Shown one piece after another: positions 25,316-33,430 of a stretch of DNA of 59,222 nt (its first letter is position 1; every line of letters begins with the position of its first letter). The DNA comes from an uncultured Collinsella sp. (GTDB lineage: Bacteria > Actinomycetota > Coriobacteriia > Coriobacteriales > Coriobacteriaceae): contig URKM01000008.1 in NCBI GenBank assembly GCA_900548365.1, positions 1 through 59,222 of the forward strand, in the 5' to 3' direction. The notes under the pieces are model-generated. The model was not told the DNA's origin. It saw only the letters and a program-made list of their open reading frames with translations, and did not search any database. The translations under genes and the position numbers were made by a program.

Positions 25316-25843
25316 ATGGAAGCGAAGACATTCACCTCGGCGAGCGCCGCGAAGTTTATCAAGCGCCTGGAGAACGAGAAGAGCCGCCTTGTTTCCATCG
25401 AGTTGAAGAACTCGACCTACGTGCTGGCTCAGGGCGAGGAGGGCGAGCCCCCGGTCTACGATTACCGGGCGACCGTGGAACGCGTTGACGAGCTGGACGA
25501 TACCATCCGTCGCGTTCGCCATGCGCTCCACGTGTTCAATGCACACACGGTCATTCCCGATGAGGGTATCACCGTGGACGAAGCTCTCATCCAGCTGGCG
25601 CAGATGAATGGAAAGCTGCGCCGCCTTGAGCGCTTGCGCGAGGTCGAGCCGAAGAAGCGCCTTGAGAGCGGCATGTTCGGCGGCAAGGGTATGATCGAGT
25701 ACGAGTACGCGAACTTCGACACCAAGGAGGCGTTCGCCGACTACGAGGTGCTCTACCGCCGAATCTCCGACCTGCAGCTGCGCCTCGACCTGGTGAACCA
25801 GGCCGAGACGTTTACGGTCGAGTTGGAAGCGGACGCGTTCTAG
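25316..25843 (+). CDS. conserved hypothetical protein, helical
   Basis: A 175-residue soluble protein with no motif of known function. Its pattern (an N-terminal helix with ENEKSRLVSIE, VYDYRATVERVDELDDTIRR, then ITVDEALIQLAQMNGKLRRL, and RLDLVNQAETFTVELE at the end) recalls a widespread uncharacterised family found in Firmicutes and Actinobacteria. Mostly alpha-helical, probably coiled coil. GGTGAAGGGGAG precedes the ATG. It appears monocistronic. Confidence 0.7.
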   Translation: MEAKTFTSASAAKFIKRLENEKSRLVSIELKNSTYVLAQGEEGEPPVYDYRATVERVDELDDTIRRVRHALHVFNAHTVIPDEGITVDEALIQLAQMNGKLRRLERLREVEPKKRLESGMFGGKGMIEYEYANFDTKEAFADYEVLYRRISDLQLRLDLVNQAETFTVELEADAF

Positions 25844-26101
25844 CGGCTGCTCGTTCCGAACCGAAGGCGGCATTCTTTTACGATTTTGTTCAGATGGGGT
25901 TTGACCGTTCGAGTTGCTTGTTGTTGGTAGTTGCTTGTCCTGTACGGTTTCGTGTTGGAGCTATCAAGGGCCTTGAAGTTGACCATCAAACAAACCGCCT
26001 CGGTTGAAAACTTCCCGGGCCTGGCTCGTCCAGCCCGGGCGCTGCGGCAGTTCGGTTTCATGCAGCATCTTCATCCGATAGAGACAAGATAGGGAACCCC
26101 C

Positions 26102-27151
26102 ATGAAAGCTCTGGTACACGACGGCTACGGACATATCGCCCTGGAGGACCGCGCCGATCCGCAGGTACAGGACCCCGGCGACGCCGTCGTGCGCGTGACG
26201 TGCTCGACCATCTGTACGAGCGACCTGCATATCATCCACGGCGCCGTTCCGCGCGCCACGCCCGACACGGTGCTCGGTCACGAGTTCGTGGGCGTCGTCG
26301 AGCGGGTGGGCGAGGGCGTGCACAGCCTCCACCCCGGAGACCGCGTTGCCGTGAGCTGCGAGACCTTTTGCGGCGAGTGCTTCTATTGCGAGCGCGGCTG
26401 GGTGAACAACTGCGTCGAGGGCGGCTGGGAGCTGGGTTGCTGCGTGGACGGCTGCCAGGCCGCGCTGGTGCGTGTGCCGTATGCGGACCGGACGTGCGTC
26501 GTCATTCCCGCGGACGTGACCGACGAGGCCGCGCTCTTCCTGGGCGACATCGTGGCCACGGGCCATTGGGGCGCGGACATCGCCCAGATCGAGCCCGGTT
26601 CCGCGGTCGCTGTGATCGGCGCCGGCCCGGTGGGCCTTGCCACCATGATGTGCGCCCGCCTGCATGAGCCGGCGCGCATCATCGCGATCGATATCGATCC
26701 GGCGCGTCTCGCCCTCGCTTGCGAGCGCGGCCTGGCGGATGCCGCAATCGATGCATGCGACTTGAACCTCGACCAGATGGAGGCCGCCGTGCGCGAGCTC
26801 TCCTGTGGTCGCGGCGCCGACAGCGTGATCGAGGCGGCGGGAGGTTCCAACACCTTCGAGATGGCGTGGCGTATCGCCCGCCCGCACGGCGTGGTAGTGC
26901 TCTCCGCCATGTACGAGGGGGGACAGACGTTGCCGCTTCATCAGATGTACGGCAAGAACCTCGTCTTCAAGACGGGAGGCGTGGATGCGTGCAATCTCTC
27001 CGAGACCATGCGGCTGGTGCAGGAGGGGCGCATCGATACGAGCTGCCTCATTTCGGCTCGTTACCCCTTGAACGATATTGTGGAGGCGTATCGTGCGTTC
27101 GAGGCGCACGAGGGCGGTGGCCTCAAGTTTGTCATCACGCCCTGGGAGTAG
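26102..27151 (+). CDS. zinc-dependent medium-chain alcohol dehydrogenase
   Basis: A 349-residue MDR-family dehydrogenase oxidising an alcohol or polyol with NAD(P). The catalytic zinc site is marked by Cys38 (TICTSDLH) and GHEFVG (His60, Glu61); the structural zinc by Cys90, 93, 96 and 104. The Rossmann motif is VAVIGAGPVGLATMM, followed by acidic IAIDID, which favours NAD. Full family length, cytoplasmic, apparently single-gene. Substrate cannot be told from sequence; the closest style is the threonine/sorbitol or isopropanol dehydrogenase group. Confidence 0.9.
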   Translation: MKALVHDGYGHIALEDRADPQVQDPGDAVVRVTCSTICTSDLHIIHGAVPRATPDTVLGHEFVGVVERVGEGVHSLHPGDRVAVSCETFCGECFYCERGWVNNCVEGGWELGCCVDGCQAALVRVPYADRTCVVIPADVTDEAALFLGDIVATGHWGADIAQIEPGSAVAVIGAGPVGLATMMCARLHEPARIIAIDIDPARLALACERGLADAAIDACDLNLDQMEAAVRELSCGRGADSVIEAAGGSNTFEMAWRIARPHGVVVLSAMYEGGQTLPLHQMYGKNLVFKTGGVDACNLSETMRLVQEGRIDTSCLISARYPLNDIVEAYRAFEAHEGGGLKFVITPWE

Positions 27152-27170
27152 CGCGGCGCCCGCAATCGGA

Positions 27171-27360
27171 CCATGCATGCGACCTTGAGACGGGCGACGT
27201 GGTCAAGGTCGTCCTCGACACCTCGACGGGCATGGACCTGACCCAGGATGACGACACGTTCGAGGTCGTGAAGGACGGCGAGGTCATGCTCGGCGGGCAG
27301 TTCGTGGGCGAGGATGCCGCGCGCGAGGCGTTCGACAAGCTGACGCTCTCGGTGGAGTGA
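27171..27360 (+). pseudogene. small protein tail or short ORF after the dehydrogenase
   Basis: A coherent frame reads DLETGDVVKVVLDTSTGMDL, continues FEVVKDGEVMLGGQFVGEDA and ends LTLSVE before TGA. There is no ATG in it; a GTG at about 27199 would give ~53 residues. The sequence looks protein-like but is probably the truncated end of a lost gene. Family not recognised. Confidence 0.4.
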
Positions 27361-27390
27361 TACTGCCGCACCCTGCGCGCGAAGCTTTGC

Positions 27391-27663
27391 TTACAGCACG
27401 AATCCGCCGTGGTCGTTCTCGTGCACCATGGTCGTTTCGCCGTGGGGGCCGACGATCGTCTTGAGGGAACCGGACCCGTATACGGTGTGAACGCCATCGG
27501 AGCCTAGAAACATATTGCCGCTTTTGTAATACGTGTTGGTGCGATTGTTCGACCCCGTCACGGTGAACGTGTGCTGACTGGTGTTGAATACGGTGGACGC
27601 ATTGCCGTTGGTGCCGAAGAACGTGCGGAAGTTCGACTTCGGCCGGTTGTTGTCGCCAAACAT
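27391..27663 (-). CDS. small Gly/Asn/Thr-rich protein
   Basis: A 90-residue protein counted from the ATG with GGAGG close upstream (MFGDNNRPKSNF). It is rich in Asn, Thr, Ser and Gly (TVTGSNNRTNTYYKSGNMFL) and ends GETTMVHENDHGGFVL. The short beta-type repeats suggest a small structural or surface protein; no signal peptide is visible. The upstream extension to 27807 lacks a ribosome site and is not used. Function unknown. Confidence 0.55.
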   Translation of the reverse strand: MFGDNNRPKSNFRTFFGTNGNASTVFNTSQHTFTVTGSNNRTNTYYKSGNMFLGSDGVHTVYGSGSLKTIVGPHGETTMVHENDHGGFVL

Positions 27664-27809
27664 GAGGCCTCCATTCCTCAAGAGAATCATAGGTCCATGA
27701 TAACGCTGATTTTGAAGTGATCCCTGCGAGGCATCGTTAGGACATCGAAGCGACTCGGCAGGCATGTCTGCCGGCGGCATGGCCCGGGTCGCTCCGTGCG
27801 ATGCCACGG

Positions 27810-29126
27810 TTAGACTCCGCTGTAACTTGGATGGGTCGCATCGTTGCCGTTGTGCTCGGATCGTTGAGCGGAGGAGCCCGGGCAGTCCTCCCAGCCCTTC
27901 TCGTCCACGAGCGAGTGTCCATGGAGCTCCCAGATGGGCGTTTGCAGGTAGAGCTGTTCGAGCAACTCCGTTACCACGTGGTGGGCGAGGGCGGATGGGT
28001 TACCGAGGCCGACGCAGTAAAAGAGGAATGATACGTCGTAGCTTATGTCGACGGGGGAGGGAGAGCCGGTGAGCGCTACGTAACGCAGCAGCTTGTCCAA
28101 GGCGAACTCAAGCTCTCCCTCATAGAGGCTGGACGCGTCTTCGTCTCTGTATTCTTGGCCTATGACTTGTTTGAGCTGGTAGGTAAGGCGGTCGCGAACG
28201 CCCATTTCCTGTACCACGTGCTCGAAATCTATGCTCTTCGCGGCAATCACCTTATGCTGCGCCAAAATGAAGCTCCTTCTGCTCTCGATGTGATTGGCCC
28301 TGAGCTTCCGGCTGAATTCGGCGTATCGGTTTGCTCTTTCGTAGGGGTCATACGAGTAGCGATAGTCCTCTTGGTGGTATACGGGAGCCGCGAGCTCGGG
28401 GGAGAGTTCGGGGGCGACCACGTAGATATGGCCCTCGTGCCGCCAGATAAGTGGCTCATGTTCTCGATACCCTGCGTCGTGGGACGATCTTCTGTTGTTC
28501 TTCAGGTAGATGATGGTTTCTGCGAGGGCGAAATATGCGTCGAGGGTGTTGTGCACGGCGCGGTACAGGTTTTCGACATCCTTGATATCTACGATTCCGT
28601 ACGCTGCCGTGTATGCGCGTATGTACCGAAGTGCTTCTGGATCGGGACTGCAAAGGCAATTGTGATAATGAGTAAGCGATTCCTCAAGGCCACGGCCGTG
28701 TATCTGGATGCGCCAGTCGGGCCAGTCATTGTCTGCGGCGACTTGCATGAGGTGCATGCGAAGTTTGGCGTCCTCGATTTGAAAGAGCTCCTTGAGCTGG
28801 CTCCACGATAGCTCGGGTCGAATGGTGATATCGAGGGGGAAGGCGTGCGCCGTCTTTGCGAATTGCATGAGCTTCACGTTGCTGAAGCCGCGTACATAGG
28901 AGGCGTTGAGGCGCTTGCCGACGTCGCGGAGGACGGCGGTGAGGTTGGGTGCCGGATTGGCCTCGTAAGCGGAGTTGACACATGTGCCGATGAGCTGGGC
29001 GCCTCTGTACTCCTCTTCGCGGGGCAGGTCTTTACGGTTGAGCCGATGCTCTTGGATGATCGCATCGATCTCTCGATAGAGGTTTTCGGCGATATCGTTG
29101 ACGGCGGTTTCGTTGGTTTTGTTCAT
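27810..29126 (-). CDS. DUF1016-like N-terminal domain protein
   Basis: A 438-residue soluble protein. The N-terminal ~140 residues resemble the DNA-binding-type N-domain of DUF1016/YhcG proteins: RGFSNVKLMQFAKTAHAFPL then PELSWSQLKELFQIEDAKLR and WRIQIHGRGLEESL. The PD-(D/E)xK nuclease domain expected after it in YhcG is not evident. Instead, residues 170-400 are an unassigned helical and Tyr-rich region (HQEDYRYSYDPYERANRYAE). AGGAG precedes the ATG. A defence-related or regulatory role is possible but not shown. Confidence 0.55.
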   Translation of the reverse strand: MNKTNETAVNDIAENLYREIDAIIQEHRLNRKDLPREEEYRGAQLIGTCVNSAYEANPAPNLTAVLRDVGKRLNASYVRGFSNVKLMQFAKTAHAFPLDITIRPELSWSQLKELFQIEDAKLRMHLMQVAADNDWPDWRIQIHGRGLEESLTHYHNCLCSPDPEALRYIRAYTAAYGIVDIKDVENLYRAVHNTLDAYFALAETIIYLKNNRRSSHDAGYREHEPLIWRHEGHIYVVAPELSPELAAPVYHQEDYRYSYDPYERANRYAEFSRKLRANHIESRRSFILAQHKVIAAKSIDFEHVVQEMGVRDRLTYQLKQVIGQEYRDEDASSLYEGELEFALDKLLRYVALTGSPSPVDISYDVSFLFYCVGLGNPSALAHHVVTELLEQLYLQTPIWELHGHSLVDEKGWEDCPGSSAQRSEHNGNDATHPSYSGV

Positions 29127-29481
29127 GATGATGCACTCCTATGGACTCACGGAAAAGAAATTTCGAGTTGTGAGTGCCGTGCTTTACGGGTGACGGCGAG
29201 CAGGAGCGCATACCTGCCTGGGAGGAGCGAGTGCGACGCGGCCGGTTGCCTTGGCATCGCCCGCCGCCGCGTGTCATTGGGGACCTTCGCGCCGGCTCTC
29301 GTTCGGTCTCATACCTTGATGAGGATTCTACTACAGCGAACAGATGTTCGCAATAGAAAGTTTTCAGATTTCTCTCCGTGTCGACCCGCCGCCGTTCCGT
29401 GCGGTTAGTATGCATCATTGAAACGATGCGGCGGCGCCGTCCGCCTGTCGGCGCCCGTCGAAGCAATCGAGGAGATAAACG
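29127..29481. other. divergent intergenic region
   Basis: About 355 bp between divergent genes. It holds promoters for both by position, but I cannot point to convincing -35/-10 pairs. GAGGAGATAAACG forms the ribosome site of the downstream gene. No gene, RNA or strong repeat is visible. Confidence 0.5.
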
Positions 29482-30435
29482 ATGATCTATTCGCTCGCCC
29501 CCATGGAGGGCCTCACCGGAAGCCTGTTCCGCGCGGTCCATGCGGAGTGCTTCGGCGCGCTCGACCGCTGCTACACGCCCTTCCTCGCGCCGCCGCATGT
29601 GGGTTCGGGCTTCGGCAAGAAGGCGCTCAGAGAGCTCGATCCCGAGCTCAACGGCGGTCTTGATGTCGTCCCACAGCTGCTTACGAAGAACGCGGATGAA
29701 TTCGTGTGGGCGGCGCAGGTGCTCGCCGAGATGGGCTTTGCCGAGGTGAACCTCAACCTGGGATGCCCGTCGGGAACGGTGGTCGCGAAGGGCCGCGGAT
29801 CGGGCTTTCTGCGCACGCCCGACGAGCTCGAGGCGTTCTTGCAAGACATATGCGAGCGCTCGCCGCTACCGGTGTCGGTGAAGACGCGCCTCGGCATCGC
29901 CGACGATGGAGAATACGAGCGCATCCTCGAGGTGTATCGCCGCGTCCCGCTGGCTGGGCTCATCGTGCATCCGCGTGTGCAGAAGGACCGCTACCAGGGT
30001 GTTCCGCGCTGGGAGCCCTATGGCGAGACGCTTGCGAAGGCGCCGTTTCCGGTGGCGTACAACGGTGACATCTTCTCGGTGGAGGACCGCGACGCGCTGC
30101 TTTCGGCATATCCCGCGACGCGCCACGTGATGCTCGGGCGCGGCCTGCTGGCCAACCCCGCGCTCGGGCGCATGATGGACGGCGGCCCGTCGGCGACACC
30201 TGCCGAGCTGCGCCGTTTCCACGACAAGCTGTTCGCCGCGTACGTGGACGAGATCGGCGGAAACGCGGTGTTCAGGATGAAGGAGTGGTGGTTCTACGCC
30301 AAGTTCGCGTTCGAGAACCCCATGGCGGTGCACCGCCTCGTGCGCAAGGTCCGTCGCATCGACGAGTACGAGGCGGCGGTCGCGCGCGTGTTCGCGAGCG
30401 AGCGGTTCACGAGCATCGCGCGCTTCCAGGGCTGA
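29482..30435 (+). CDS. tRNA-dihydrouridine synthase
   Basis: A 317-residue flavoenzyme of the Dus family, which reduces uridines in tRNA D-loops. Visible are the FMN-binding start SLAPMEGLTGSLFR, the catalytic loop VNLNLGCPSGTVVAKGRGSG with Cys95, the phosphate-binding VAYNGDIFSVED and VMLGRGLLANPALG. The length is typical. GAGGAG lies 7 nt upstream of the ATG. Housekeeping gene, apparently monocistronic, converging on the decarboxylase gene. Confidence 0.93.
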   Translation: MIYSLAPMEGLTGSLFRAVHAECFGALDRCYTPFLAPPHVGSGFGKKALRELDPELNGGLDVVPQLLTKNADEFVWAAQVLAEMGFAEVNLNLGCPSGTVVAKGRGSGFLRTPDELEAFLQDICERSPLPVSVKTRLGIADDGEYERILEVYRRVPLAGLIVHPRVQKDRYQGVPRWEPYGETLAKAPFPVAYNGDIFSVEDRDALLSAYPATRHVMLGRGLLANPALGRMMDGGPSATPAELRRFHDKLFAAYVDEIGGNAVFRMKEWWFYAKFAFENPMAVHRLVRKVRRIDEYEAAVARVFASERFTSIARFQG

Positions 30436-30533
30436 GGCACGGCCCGCCTTCCGAGGGCGAGCTGCGTTGCGGACGGGGATGGGTCCCGCCGCGGCTGGGG
30501 CGCCGCCGGGGGCCGCCGCTCTGCCGGGATGCG

Positions 30534-30564
30534 CCCCCGGCCCCGGTCCCGCCGCGGCCGGGGG
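30534..30564. terminator. GC hairpin between convergent genes
   Basis: CCCCCGGCC (30534-30542) and GGCCGGGGG (30556-30564) pair perfectly around a 13-nt loop, in a 147-bp gap between convergent stops. There is no T-run, so it may be a factor-dependent or bidirectional stop; simple GC-rich repetition is the alternative. Confidence 0.45.
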
Positions 30565-30582
30565 TGCCGCCGGCTCCCGCCG

Positions 30583-32010
30583 CTACGCCTCCGCGAGCCC
30601 GAGCTCGTCGCGGCAGATCGAGCCGAGGCGCTGCACGGTCTGGCGCATGTCCTGTTCGGATGCCTGCGGATGGATCGCGCAGATGCGCAGCACCTTGCGG
30701 CCGTTCAGCTCGGTGGTGAACACGCCGGCGTAGCCGCTGTCGATCATGCGCTGCGAGATCCGCGCGTTGAGGGCGTCCTTTTCGGCCTCGCCCATGCCCT
30801 CCGGACTGAAGCGGAAGTTGATCATGGCCATCTGGGCGGGCGAGACGATCTCGATGAGCGGATCTTTCAGCATCTCGTCTTGGGCCCACTGCGCGAGCTC
30901 GAAGCCGTGCTCGACGCCGGCGGAAAGCGCGTCGGACCCCATGACCTGCAGGGTGAACCAGAGTTTCAGGCCGCGCGCGGGACGCGTGAGCTCGGGCCCC
31001 ATGTCCCAGGGGTTCGTGATGCGCGCGCCGTCCTCGAGGTCCTTGAGGTATTCGGGGTGCGTGGAGAAGCTCGCGGTGAGCGTGCGCGCATCGCGTACGA
31101 GGATGATCCCGCAGGAATAGGTCTGGAAGAGCCACTTATGGGCGTCCCAGCTGAGGGAGTCCGCGAGCTCCACGCCGTCGAGCAGGTCGCGATGCTTGGT
31201 GATGAGGACCGAAGCGCCGATCGCGCCGTCCACGTGCATCCACAGGTCGTGTTCGCGCGCGACGTGGGCGATGCCGCGCAGGGGGTCGACGGTGCCGGTA
31301 TTGGTGCTGCCCGCGGTGGCGACCACGGCGAACGGGATGAGGCCGCGCTCGCGGTCGTGCTCGATGGCGCGCTCGAGCGCGTCGACGTCCATGGTGAAGT
31401 CATCGTGGCAGGGGATGGTGCGTATGTTCTTGGGCGCGATGCCGACGATGTGCATGCCCTTCGCGACCGAGCTGTGCGTCTGCTCGGATACATAGGCGAC
31501 GCCGCGGCACCAGTCCTCGGGGGAGAGCTTGTTGTCGCGCGCGGCGACGAGCGCGGTCATGTTCGCCATGGAGCCGCCGCTCACGAAGACGCCGCCCGAC
31601 CCTTCTGGGAAGCCGGCCTTGTCGCAGAGCCAGGCGAGCAGCTCGTGCTCGGCGATGCATCCCGCGGGGTAGCAGGCGTAGCTGCCGGCATGGCGGTTGT
31701 AGCCCGACGCCATCATGTCGCCTAGCCAGGATACGGCGTTGACGGGTCCAGGGACGAATCCGAAGAAGCGGGCGTGGTCCGTGTTGTAGCCATAGCCGAT
31801 GATGTCGTCTTGCATCTCGCGGACGACGTCTTCGAGGGGCCGTCCTTGGCGGGGAACGGGATGCTCCGCGATGCGCCCGAGCGTCTGGTCGGCCGCTTCG
31901 CAGACGACGGGGCCCTCGGAGAGATGGCGGTTGCGCGAGAACAGCTCGCACACGAAGCGCACGGCTGCGAGCTCGACATCTTGTTCCTGGGTTGATCCGC
32001 GGGTGTACAT
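30583..32010 (-). CDS. PLP-dependent group II amino-acid decarboxylase
   Basis: A 475-residue enzyme of the glutamate/aromatic amino-acid decarboxylase fold. The PLP-binding lysine is in SLSWDAHKWLFQTYSCG, with the substrate-binding HVDGAIGASVL and ATAGSTNTGTVDPL segments before it. The chosen start (MYTRGSTQEQDVELAAVRFV) has GGAAGG upstream; the frame extends to 32256 but that part is repeat-encoded and improbable. Such enzymes make amines (tyramine, tryptamine, GABA) and aid acid resistance; the substrate is not decidable here. A divergent LysR gene suggests its regulator. Confidence 0.88.
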   Translation of the reverse strand: MYTRGSTQEQDVELAAVRFVCELFSRNRHLSEGPVVCEAADQTLGRIAEHPVPRQGRPLEDVVREMQDDIIGYGYNTDHARFFGFVPGPVNAVSWLGDMMASGYNRHAGSYACYPAGCIAEHELLAWLCDKAGFPEGSGGVFVSGGSMANMTALVAARDNKLSPEDWCRGVAYVSEQTHSSVAKGMHIVGIAPKNIRTIPCHDDFTMDVDALERAIEHDRERGLIPFAVVATAGSTNTGTVDPLRGIAHVAREHDLWMHVDGAIGASVLITKHRDLLDGVELADSLSWDAHKWLFQTYSCGIILVRDARTLTASFSTHPEYLKDLEDGARITNPWDMGPELTRPARGLKLWFTLQVMGSDALSAGVEHGFELAQWAQDEMLKDPLIEIVSPAQMAMINFRFSPEGMGEAEKDALNARISQRMIDSGYAGVFTTELNGRKVLRICAIHPQASEQDMRQTVQRLGSICRDELGLAEA

Positions 32011-32099
32011 GGGGTTCCTTCCGATTCTCGATGGGCTGCGCGCCGCGCGGGGCGTGCGGTCGGTTGGGTGCCGGCGCGGCGGTACGGCGGCGCGGGCGG

Positions 32100-32147
32100 C
32101 GCTGCATGCGGACGGCGCTGCACGCGGACGGCGCTGCACGCGGACGG
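32100..32147. repeat. three 16-bp tandem units upstream of the decarboxylase
   Basis: CGCTGCACGCGGACGG occurs three times in a row (the first has one change), in the 284-bp region between the divergent decarboxylase and LysR genes. Too short to interpret; a variable-length spacer in the promoter region is one possibility. Confidence 0.7.
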
Positions 32148-32239
32148 CGCCCCCCTCGAACGTGTCGCTGGGGCGCGCTGGCAACCGGTTTTCCTTGCTG
32201 ATGGCTTCCATGGTCGCATCCGCTGCGACATTGGTAAAA

Positions 32240-32264
32240 TTCAAGTCATGCAACAATAGTTGAA
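32240..32264. promoter_or_regulatory. candidate LysR-binding dyad
   Basis: TTCAA (32240-32244) and TTGAA (32260-32264) are inverted arms separated by 15 bp, 31-55 bp before the LysR start. Interrupted dyads of this kind in a divergent intergenic region are typical activation sites of LysR proteins. Confidence 0.5.
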
Positions 32265-32294
32265 GAAACGTAATACCAAGAGGTGGTGGGCGTT

Positions 32295-33245
32295 ATGGAG
32301 CTGCGCGAGATCGAAACCTTCCTCGCAATCGTCCAGTGCGGGACGTTCTCGCGGGCGGCGGAGCGGCTGGGCTACTCCCAGTCGGCGGTGACGGTGCAGA
32401 TTCGCCAGCTCGAAGGCGAGCTCGGCGTTCGGCTGTTCGACCGGGTGCCCCGCGGAGCCGTTCTCACCGAACAGGGACGGGCCTTCGCCTTTCACGCGAA
32501 CGAGGTCATGGGCGCGGTTCGCGCGGCGCGCGCGTCGGTCGAGGAGCCCGGTGGGAGCGCCGGGGAGATGCGGGGCGTCATTCGGCTGGGCAGCGCCGAG
32601 TCGATCTCGACCGCGATCCTGCCCGAGCTGCTCGTCGAGTTCCACGAACGATGCCCGCTGGTGCAGGTCGTGGTGAGCACGGACCGCCGCGAGTCGATGA
32701 TCGAGGGCCTGCGGAACAACGCCCTCGACATCCTGCTTACGATGGAACGCCGCGTGTGCGAGCGCGGGCTGCATGTGGAGCCGTTGCGTACGGAGCGCGT
32801 GCTGTTCGTCGCGGCGCCCGGGGTCGCGACGCGTTGCGGTGCTGTCGGCGATGCCGCGGGGGACGCCGCGTCGCCGGATGCCGGGCGACCGATGCCGTGC
32901 GGCGCGGAGGTCCTCGCGCAGATGCCGTTCGCCCTCACGGAGCGCGGGGAGAGCTACCGCCTGGAGCTCGACCGCATGATGGCGGAGCGGGGGCTCGCCA
33001 TCGCGCCCTTGGTGGAGGCCGGCAATACCGAGACGCTCGTGCACGTCGCGGAGCGCGGCGTGGGCGTGACGTTCGTGCCCCGCTTCTCAGCGGCGCGCGC
33101 GTTGGAGCACGGGACGCTCGTGGAGGTGCCGTGCGATCTGCCGTCGGTGGAGATGGAGTCGCAGCTTTTGTGGCACGAACGGAAGTGGATCGCGCCCCCT
33201 ATGGCCGAGTTCATGGACGTCGCCCGCGCGTACTTCGCGCGGTGA
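32295..33245 (+). CDS. LysR-family transcriptional regulator
   Basis: A 316-residue regulator with the standard N-terminal winged helix-turn-helix (LREIETFLAIVQCGTFSRAA then ERLGYSQSAVTVQIRQLEGE) and a periplasmic-binding-like effector domain from residue ~90. The ATG at 32295 is chosen over GTGs at 32283 and 32286. A GC-rich, Ala/Gly-rich insert near residues 180-200 lengthens the effector domain. Divergent from the decarboxylase gene, it probably controls that gene and itself in response to a substrate or amine. Confidence 0.92.
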   Translation: MELREIETFLAIVQCGTFSRAAERLGYSQSAVTVQIRQLEGELGVRLFDRVPRGAVLTEQGRAFAFHANEVMGAVRAARASVEEPGGSAGEMRGVIRLGSAESISTAILPELLVEFHERCPLVQVVVSTDRRESMIEGLRNNALDILLTMERRVCERGLHVEPLRTERVLFVAAPGVATRCGAVGDAAGDAASPDAGRPMPCGAEVLAQMPFALTERGESYRLELDRMMAERGLAIAPLVEAGNTETLVHVAERGVGVTFVPRFSAARALEHGTLVEVPCDLPSVEMESQLLWHERKWIAPPMAEFMDVARAYFAR

Positions 33246-33430
33246 CCTCGGCGCCGCGGCGTTGGCGGGCGCGGCGGCGCTGGGTGCGGCTTCGAGCGGG
33301 CATTCGGCATAGCGCCGTGAACGCGAGGCATGGCGTCCGCTGTCTCCGATGCAGCGCTGAGCGGGGTCAAGCGGCGTCGAGTACAATGGGAGGGCTGTTT
33401 TCAAGGCTTTCCTGGAGAAGCGGAGTCGCC

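Noticed and set aside
24748..25398. 216-codon minus-strand open frame
   Set aside because: It is built from the 16-bp tandem units and the nested inverted repeat and overlaps the start of a real gene.
32336..33430. N-terminal extension of the EF-G-like protein to over 1000 residues
   Set aside because: This part reads the LysR gene in another frame and is Arg-rich without domains. The G1 motif begins near the ATG at 33431.
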